A DNA stretch of 64,000 nucleotides from Acidipropionibacterium sp. (GTDB lineage Bacteria; Actinomycetota; Actinomycetes; Propionibacteriales; Propionibacteriaceae). The notes under the pieces were generated by a model. That model worked only from the letters and a program-made list of their open reading frames with translations, did no database searches and was not told the DNA's origin. Below are positions 58,535 through 64,000 of this stretch, in pieces. The stretch's first letter is position 1. Every line of letters begins with the position of its first letter. Position numbers and translations under genes: made by a program. The stretch is taken from contig JALCLH010000005.1 of assembly GCA_022647765.1 (NCBI GenBank), positions 177,216 through 241,215 on the forward strand. The letters are read 5' to 3'.

Positions 58535-59430
58535 TGTCCGCAGCGACTCTCGAGGCCGATCGCCTCGCCTCGCCCCCGGTCCGTCATCGCGCCAGCACCA
58601 AGGGCCAGAAGGCCTGGAGATCGCTGAAGTACGTGCTGCTCATCTGCTTCTCGGTCATCGTGCTGATGCCCGCCTACGCGCTGCTGGTGACCAGTTTCAA
58701 GCGCCAGGCCGACTACGACCAGTCCACCGCCTGGCAGATACCCGCCCACTGGTCGGTCGAGGGCTGGGTGGCGGCCTGGAACACGCTCGCGCCGGCGGTC
58801 GGGCGCTCCCTGGTGATGGCGGTGATCGCCTCCTGCGTCTCGGCCATGCTGGGCTCGCTCAACGGCTACATCTTCGCCAAGTCGCGGTTCCCCGGCTCCC
58901 ATGTCATCTTCGTGCTCTTCCTGTTCGGCATGTTCATCCCCTACCAGGCGATCATGATCCCGCTGTCCGGGATGATGCTGAACATTCAGGACGGCGCCCC
59001 GTGGTTCTCCGGGATCCCGACCCTGATCCTGTGCCACATCGTCTACGGCATCCCGATCTGCACCCTGATCTTCCGCAACTACTACGCCACCTCGGTGCCC
59101 ACCGAGATCATCGAGGCCTCCCGGGTGGACGGCGCGACCACCTGGTCCGCGTACACCCGGGTGGTGCTGCCGATCTCCCCGCCGGCCTTCGTGGTGACCC
59201 TGATCTGGCAGTTCACCAGCGCCTGGAACGACTTCCTCTTCGCGCTGTTCCTCACCAACCAGAGCAACGGCCCGGTGACCTTCGGCCTCAACGCCCTGGC
59301 CTCGGGCCAGAACCCGAACTACCCGCAGATCATGGCCGGCGTCCTGGTCGCCTCGCTGCCCACCCTGATCATCTACATCGTGCTCGGCAAGTACTTCGTG
59401 GCCGGTCTGATGAGCGGATCGGTGAAGTAG
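58534..59430 (+). CDS. Sugar ABC transporter permease (second)
   Basis: 298 residues. A cytoplasmic N-terminal tail, then six helices; the EAA loop is EASRVDGATTWSAYTRVVLPISPPAF. MalG/UgpE-type. It forms the membrane core with the preceding permease. No ATPase gene follows, so a shared MsmK/UgpC-like ATPase encoded elsewhere is likely. Confidence 0.93.
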   Translation: MSAATLEADRLASPPVRHRASTKGQKAWRSLKYVLLICFSVIVLMPAYALLVTSFKRQADYDQSTAWQIPAHWSVEGWVAAWNTLAPAVGRSLVMAVIASCVSAMLGSLNGYIFAKSRFPGSHVIFVLFLFGMFIPYQAIMIPLSGMMLNIQDGAPWFSGIPTLILCHIVYGIPICTLIFRNYYATSVPTEIIEASRVDGATTWSAYTRVVLPISPPAFVVTLIWQFTSAWNDFLFALFLTNQSNGPVTFGLNALASGQNPNYPQIMAGVLVASLPTLIIYIVLGKYFVAGLMSGSVK

Positions 59431-59494
59431 CGGCGTCTGGTTACCTCGCCGCCTTCGGGATATCAAGAGCGATCGGCCAGGATTGTGTGACAAC

Positions 59495-59515
59495 TATGTA
59501 ACTCGTTGTTACATA
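59495..59515. promoter_or_regulatory. Perfect 8+8 inverted repeat upstream of the Liv operon
   Basis: TATGTAAC (59495-59502) and GTTACATA (59508-59515) flank 5 bases. The GTAAC/GTTAC halves recall GlnR-type nitrogen-control boxes in actinobacteria, and a further GTTAC occurs at 59528. It is 162 bases before the LivH start. Confidence 0.55.
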
Positions 59516-59676
59516 TTCGTGCCACTCTGTTACGTCTTCGGGCTTACGGGCGGTGACGCCGAGAACCGCTTCTACAGTTCCGTGCAGGTTGTGCCGGGTT
59601 CCCGACGACTCGTCGGGAACCGACACGAAGGCTCACACGGTCCCAGACACCGGGACCGGAGCGGGGAGGCAAGCAC

Positions 59677-61086
59677 GTGAGACGAGTTCCACAGATCATC
59701 CGCCGCGGGCACCGCAGTCGCCTGTGGCAACTGTCGCTGGGCCTGCTGGCGTTCCTGGCGCTGCTGGGATCGTTCCAGTCGCACAGCGCCCCCGGCGCTC
59801 AGGCGGCCGGGGTCCAGCTGATCGTGACGATCACCGACAGCGCCGGCAAGCCGGCGCCGAAGGTCGACCTCACGGTGGCCGATGCGGCGGGCAAGCTCAT
59901 CAAGGGCACCACCGACGCCACCGGCAAGGCGACCATCGCCCTCACCGAGTCGGGCCGCTACGGCGTCTACTTCGATGTCGCCACTCTCCCGAAGGGGGTC
60001 GGCCCGGCGGCCAACCCGACCATCCGGGCCACCACCGGCAATATCTCCCCCCAGTTCACGGCGATCTCGCTGACCGCCGGCGGGGTGCGCACCGAGGTGG
60101 CGCCCAGCGCGCTGCCGGCTCCGTCGTCGGCCACCGCCGCCTCGAGTCCCGGGGCGACGGCGTCCGGAAGCTCCTCCGGCGGCTCGTCCAGCGATGGCGG
60201 CGCCAGCTTCCTCGATCAGCTGACGCCGAAGATCGCCACCGGCCTCACCTTCGGCCTGCTGCTCGGCCTGGCCTCCATCGGCCTCTCGCTGATCTACAGC
60301 ACCACCGGGCTGAACAACTTCGCCCATGGCGAGATGGTCACCTTCGGCGCCTTCATGGCCTACATGATCGCCGGGCAGTGGGGTCTCAACGGGTGGATCG
60401 CGATCGTGGGCGCGCTGGTTCTGGGCGGCTGCTTCGGCTACGTGCAGGACATCGGGCTGTGGCGTCCACTGCGCAAGCGGCGACTCGGCATGATGCAGAT
60501 CATGATCGTCAGCATCGGCCTGTCGCTGGCCCTGCGCTACGTGTTCGCCTTCATCTGGGGCCCCGACCGGCTGTCGATCCCGGCCAACAACGATCCGATC
60601 CTGTCGATCGGCGCGGTGAACCTGCGCTACTGGGACCTGGTCGGATCGATCATCGCGATCGTGCTGCTGGTGCTGGTCGCGCTGTTCTTCTCCTTCACCC
60701 GGGTCGGCAAGGCCACCCGTGCGGTCGCCGACAACAAGGCCCTGGCGGCGGCCACCGGCATCAACGTCGAGCGGATCATCCGGATCGTCTGGGTCGGCGG
60801 CGGTGCCCTGGCCGGCGTCGCCGGAGCGCTCATCGGCTACTACCAGACGCTGCAGTGGAACGCCGGCGCGCTGATCCTCCTGCTGCTCTTCGCCTCGGTC
60901 ACCCTCGGCGGCCTGGGCACCACCTGGGGGGCGCTGGTCGGGGCCATCATCATCGGCCTGGCGATGGACGTCTCGACGATGTGGGTGCCGACATCGCTGA
61001 AGTACGTGGTCGCGATGCTCATCATGATTATCGTCCTGCTGGTGAGACCCCAGGGTCTGCTGGGCAGGAAGCAGCGGATCGGCTGA
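59677..61086 (+). CDS. livH: Branched-chain amino acid/urea-type ABC permease with extracytoplasmic N-terminal domain
   Basis: 469 residues from GTG 59677 (GGGGAGG upstream), about 180 longer than a standard LivH. Residues 18-43 are a signal/first helix. Residues about 45-145 are a beta-rich Ig- or transthyretin-like domain (LIVTITDSAGKPAPKVDLTVADAAGKLIKG, TDATGKATIAL). A Ser/Gly/Ala linker follows, then the LivH core with GLASIGLSLIYSTTGLNNFAHGEMVTFGAF. The combination recalls UrtB-type permeases. The ligand is unproven. Confidence 0.9.
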   Translation: MRRVPQIIRRGHRSRLWQLSLGLLAFLALLGSFQSHSAPGAQAAGVQLIVTITDSAGKPAPKVDLTVADAAGKLIKGTTDATGKATIALTESGRYGVYFDVATLPKGVGPAANPTIRATTGNISPQFTAISLTAGGVRTEVAPSALPAPSSATAASSPGATASGSSSGGSSSDGGASFLDQLTPKIATGLTFGLLLGLASIGLSLIYSTTGLNNFAHGEMVTFGAFMAYMIAGQWGLNGWIAIVGALVLGGCFGYVQDIGLWRPLRKRRLGMMQIMIVSIGLSLALRYVFAFIWGPDRLSIPANNDPILSIGAVNLRYWDLVGSIIAIVLLVLVALFFSFTRVGKATRAVADNKALAAATGINVERIIRIVWVGGGALAGVAGALIGYYQTLQWNAGALILLLLFASVTLGGLGTTWGALVGAIIIGLAMDVSTMWVPTSLKYVVAMLIMIIVLLVRPQGLLGRKQRIG

Positions 61087-61099
61087 GAAGGGAACTCTC

Positions 61100-62093
61100 A
61101 TGGATTTCAGTTTCATATCCCAGGCTCTGTCGCAGCTGTTCGCTCCGGACACCGCGGCCTACGCCCTGGCAACCATCGGCCTGGCCGTGCACTTCGGCTA
61201 CACCGGCCTGATGAACTTCGGCCAGTCGGCCTTCATGGCGATCGGCGCCTACTTCTTCGCGATCGGATCGCGGACCATCGGCATGCCGCTCCCGCTGTGC
61301 CTGCTCTTCGGAGTGCTCGGGGCCGTCGTCTTCGCCCTGCTGCTCGGCATACCGACGCTGAGACTGCGCGCCGACTATCTGTCCATGGTGACCATCGCCG
61401 GCCGCCGAGATCGTGCGGTACGTGGCGATCACCCCCGAGCTGACGCCGCTCACCGGCGGCCAGGGCGGCCTCACCAGCTTCGACTACGGCAACGCCTGGG
61501 CGGCCCTCAACCCGATCCCGGCCCCGAAGTCGGGCGGGTACTACACGCTGGGGCCGCTCTCCTACTCCCGCGACGACCTGTTCAACCTCATCGTCTGCTG
61601 GGTGGTGGTCATCCTGGCGGCCCTGCTGGTGTGGGGGCTCATGCGCAGCCCCTGGGGGCGCGTGGTGCGGGGCATCCGCGAGGATGAGGACGCCGTGCGG
61701 GCGCTGGGCAAGAACGTCTTCGCCTACAAGATGCAGGCCCTGGTGCTCGGCGGCGTGCTCGCCGGGATCGCCGGCATGCTGTACATCATGCCGAAGGGCC
61801 TGAACCCCGACATCGGCGGCACCCAGACCACCTTCTTCCTGTGGACCATCCTGTTCCTCGGTGGCGCGGCGACCGTCTTCGGACCGATCGTCGGCTCGAT
61901 GATCTTCTGGTTCACACTCATCGTCACCGACGGCCTCGTGGGCCTGCTGACCAGCGCCAATATCCTGCCGATCAGCGGTATCCAGGGCGGTCAGATCCGG
62001 TTCATCCTGGTCGGTGTCGGACTGATGCTGCTGGTGATCTACCGGCCACAAGGAATTTTCGGCAACAAGGCGGAGACCTACTTCAATGGCTGA
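61100..62093 (+). CDS. livM: Branched-chain amino acid/urea-type ABC permease LivM, frameshifted
   Basis: About 330 residues when joined. The first part has GLAVHFGYTGLMNFGQSAFMAIGAY and PTLRLRADYLSMVTIA. Near 61400 an extra G (GCCGGCCGCC) breaks AAAEIVRYVAITPELTPLTGG, which continues in the next frame to KNVFAYKMQALVLGGVLAGIAG and the C-terminal GIFGNKAE. It follows livH by 13 bases and overlaps livG by 8 bases. Confidence 0.91.
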
Positions 62094-63171
62094 GACCTCA
62101 CAGACGCCGCAGGGCGTCGTCACCCCCGCAGCTCTCGCCGCCGAGGAGGCGGCCCCCGGCTGCAAGAAGGTGGACCCGATCCTGTCGGCCAGCGACATCA
62201 CCCGCGAGTTCGGCGGTCTGAAGGCCGTCGACGTCGAGCACCTGGAGATCCCGCGCGGGGCGATCACCGCCCTGATCGGGCCCAACGGCGCCGGCAAGAC
62301 GACCCTGTTCAACCTGCTGACCGGATTCGACACCCCCAACAGCGGCACCTGGTCCTTCGACGGCACCTCGCTGGCCGGCATCCCGGCCCACAAGGTGTCG
62401 CTGATGGGCGAGGTGCGCACCTTCCAGCTCACCAAGGTGCTGGGGCGGATGACCGTCCTGGAGTCCATGAAGCTGGGCGCCCGGCATCAGAGGGGGGAGC
62501 ACTTCTGGGCGGCCCTGCTGCCGTTCATCTGGAGTTCCGAGGAGAAGGCCAACGAGAAGCGGGCCCTCGAGCTGCTGGACCGCTTCGGACTGCTGGCCAA
62601 GAAGGACGACTTCGCCGGCTCGATGTCCGGTGGTCAGCGCAAGCTGCTGGAGATGGCCCGGGCGCTGATGTGCGACCCGCAGCTGGTGATGCTCGACGAG
62701 CCGATGGCCGGCGTCAACCCGGCGCTCAAGCAGTCCCTGCTGGGTCACATCGTCGGGCTCAAGGAGAGCGGCGTCACGGTGCTCTTCGTCGAGCACGACA
62801 TGCACATGGTGCACACCATCGCCGACTGGGTGGTGGTGATGGCCGAGGGCAAGGTGGTGGCCGAGGGGACCCCGGATGTGGTGATGGAGGATCCCGCGGT
62901 GGTCGACGCCTATCTCGGCTCGAACAAGGACCGCGACCTGGGCGAGGTCATCGACGGCATCCGGTCGAACCGCAAGAAGACGATCGACCTCTCCGATGTC
63001 GACATCCATCGCGACGAGGCCGTGCTGGAGGCCCAGCAGGAGGCTCTCGAGACGGCCCAGGAGCTGGGGGAGACCGACGATCCGGAGGCCCTCGCGGAGA
63101 AGATCATCGCCGCCGATGCCGGCGGGGCCGATCAGGGCGATGGGGCCGACGAGCGGAAGGATCAGGCATGA
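62086..63171 (+). CDS. livG: ABC transporter ATP-binding protein LivG
   Basis: 361 residues, overlapping the livM end. Walker A GPNGAGKTTL, signature SGGQRKL (as MSGGQRKLLEMARAL), Walker B LVMLDEP and the switch His in LFVEHDMHMV. Longer than usual: a C-terminal extension of about 90 acidic and helical residues follows DAYLGSNKDRDL. It energises the LivHM core. Its stop overlaps the livF start (ATGA). Confidence 0.94.
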   Translation: MAETSQTPQGVVTPAALAAEEAAPGCKKVDPILSASDITREFGGLKAVDVEHLEIPRGAITALIGPNGAGKTTLFNLLTGFDTPNSGTWSFDGTSLAGIPAHKVSLMGEVRTFQLTKVLGRMTVLESMKLGARHQRGEHFWAALLPFIWSSEEKANEKRALELLDRFGLLAKKDDFAGSMSGGQRKLLEMARALMCDPQLVMLDEPMAGVNPALKQSLLGHIVGLKESGVTVLFVEHDMHMVHTIADWVVVMAEGKVVAEGTPDVVMEDPAVVDAYLGSNKDRDLGEVIDGIRSNRKKTIDLSDVDIHRDEAVLEAQQEALETAQELGETDDPEALAEKIIAADAGGADQGDGADERKDQA

Positions 63172-63902
63172 GCCACGTTCTGGAGACCAACGATCTGGTC
63201 GCGGGGTACATCCCCGGCGTCAACATCCTCAACGGCACCAACACCTATGTTCAGGACGGCGAGCTGGTCGGCATCATCGGGCCCAACGGCGCCGGGAAGT
63301 CGACCCTGCTGAAGGCGATCTTCGGCCTGGTGCGGGTGCACTCGGGATCGGTGATGCTCGAGGGCACCGAGATCACCAACCTGAAGGCCAACCGTCTGGT
63401 GACCCATGGCGTCGGCTTCGTGCCGCAGACCGAGAACGTGTTCCAGGCCCTCACCATCGAGGAGAACCTCCAGATGGGCTGCTTCCAGAAGCCGAAGCTC
63501 TATCCGGAGCGGCTGGCCTTCGTGGTCGACCTGTTCCCCGAGCTCAAGAAGCGGCTCAAGCAGCGGGCCGGATCGCTGTCCGGCGGCGAGCGCCAGATGG
63601 TGGCCATGTCGCGGGCGCTGATGATGGACCCCAAGGTGCTGCTGCTCGACGAGCCGAGCGCCGGCCTGTCGCCGGTGCGCCAGGACGAGACCTTCGTCAA
63701 TGTGGCCCGGATCAACGCCGCCGGCGTGTCGATCATGATCGTGGAGCAGAACGCCTCGAGGTGCCTCCAGATCTGCGATCGCGGCTATGTGCTGGATCAG
63801 GGCAAGGACGCCTATATGGGCACTGGGCGCGATCTGCTCAACGACCCGAAGGTGATCCAGCTGTACCTGGGCACCCTCGCCAACGACCACAAGGCCGGCT
63901 GA
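63168..63902 (+). CDS. livF: ABC transporter ATP-binding protein LivF
   Basis: 244 residues. Walker A GPNGAGKSTLL, signature SLSGGERQMVAMSRAL, Walker B KVLLLDEPSAGLSP and IMIVEQNA with the Q-loop region PQTENVFQALT. It is the second ATPase of the heterodimer and ends the operon. No binding-protein gene precedes livH or follows before the window ends. Confidence 0.94.
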   Translation: MSHVLETNDLVAGYIPGVNILNGTNTYVQDGELVGIIGPNGAGKSTLLKAIFGLVRVHSGSVMLEGTEITNLKANRLVTHGVGFVPQTENVFQALTIEENLQMGCFQKPKLYPERLAFVVDLFPELKKRLKQRAGSLSGGERQMVAMSRALMMDPKVLLLDEPSAGLSPVRQDETFVNVARINAAGVSIMIVEQNASRCLQICDRGYVLDQGKDAYMGTGRDLLNDPKVIQLYLGTLANDHKAG

Positions 63903-63923
63903 GGGCCGGGGCGGCTTCGGCAA

Positions 63924-64000
63924 CGACATTTCACTCGCGTAAGGGCCGGTCCTCGCAGTTCAGGGCGAGGACCGGCCCTTACGCGAGTGTTTTGTTCACC
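63924..64000. repeat. Dispersed palindromic repeat, family B, copy 3
   Basis: 24-base perfect arms: left 63932-63955 (starts CACTCGCGTAAGGG) and right 63966-63989, around a 10-base loop. A TTTTGTT tract follows the stem, so it would make an efficient terminator for the liv operon. It runs to the window edge. Confidence 0.92.

Noticed and set aside
59677..63902. Firm assignment of the Liv-type operon as a urea transporter
   Set aside because: The long LivH recalls UrtB, but no urease genes, UrtA or urea-specific residues are visible, so the ligand is left open.

Overview
The window is high-GC actinobacterial DNA. GTG/TTG starts, DUF3151 and DUF3073 proteins, a MeaB chaperone for methylmalonyl-CoA mutase and a Liv/sugar ABC repertoire suggest a propionic-acid bacterium (Propionibacteriaceae, perhaps Acidipropionibacterium-like). 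That placement is inference; no rRNA or tRNA gene was found to confirm it.

Layout. 0-3.5 kb: the 3' end of a rhodanese gene, a CsoR/CstR-type repressor, DUF3151, a GNAT enzyme and purA. 3.6-5.9 kb: a frameshifted sugar-dehydrogenase-like lipoprotein and a frameshifted EamA transporter. 6-21.4 kb: an accessory redox region with two zinc alcohol dehydrogenases, an aldo/keto reductase, two MFS pumps, a TetR regulator with a perfect operator palindrome, two MmyB-type regulators, an exported flavodoxin, a membrane flavocytochrome, three cyclophilin-like lipoproteins, a Tat-exported hydrolase, an NTF2-like protein and a quinone-reductase-like flavoprotein. 22-31 kb: purD, purB, a lipoprotein, the oxyR/ahpF/ahpC peroxide module (with an OxyR-like site), then purC-purS (fused as read) and purQ. 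31-32.2 kb: a BrnT-like toxin/antitoxin pair between two exact copies of the purQ 3' end, followed by two palindromic repeats. 32-42 kb: sulfite/nitrite reductase, amino-acid permease and asparaginase, MFS, MocR regulator, SDR and class III aminotransferase. 42-46.6 kb: meaB, a FitAB/VapBC pair bracketed by two identical palindromic repeats, and purL. 46.6-52 kb: M20 peptidase, a decayed DUF222-HNH gene, an MFS pump and a YhcG nuclease relic. 52-55 kb: purF, purM and DUF3073. 55-64 kb: an alpha/beta hydrolase, a sugar ABC importer without ATPase, and a Liv-type ABC importer without binding protein.

How it fits together. Nine purine-synthesis functions (purA, D, B, C, S, Q, L, F, M) lie along the window, interrupted by accessory islets. 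Two of the islets are toxin-antitoxin modules with direct repeats at their borders. Two dispersed inverted-repeat families (four and three copies) mark gene ends and islet borders. The 13-17 kb stretch looks like an extracytoplasmic electron-transfer or small-molecule-reduction module of unknown function.

Caution. At least 15 apparently single-indel frameshifts interrupt otherwise well-conserved genes, several of them normally needed for growth without purines (purD, purB, purF). Sequence error is the simplest explanation for most. Coordinates of these genes are given across the frameshift.
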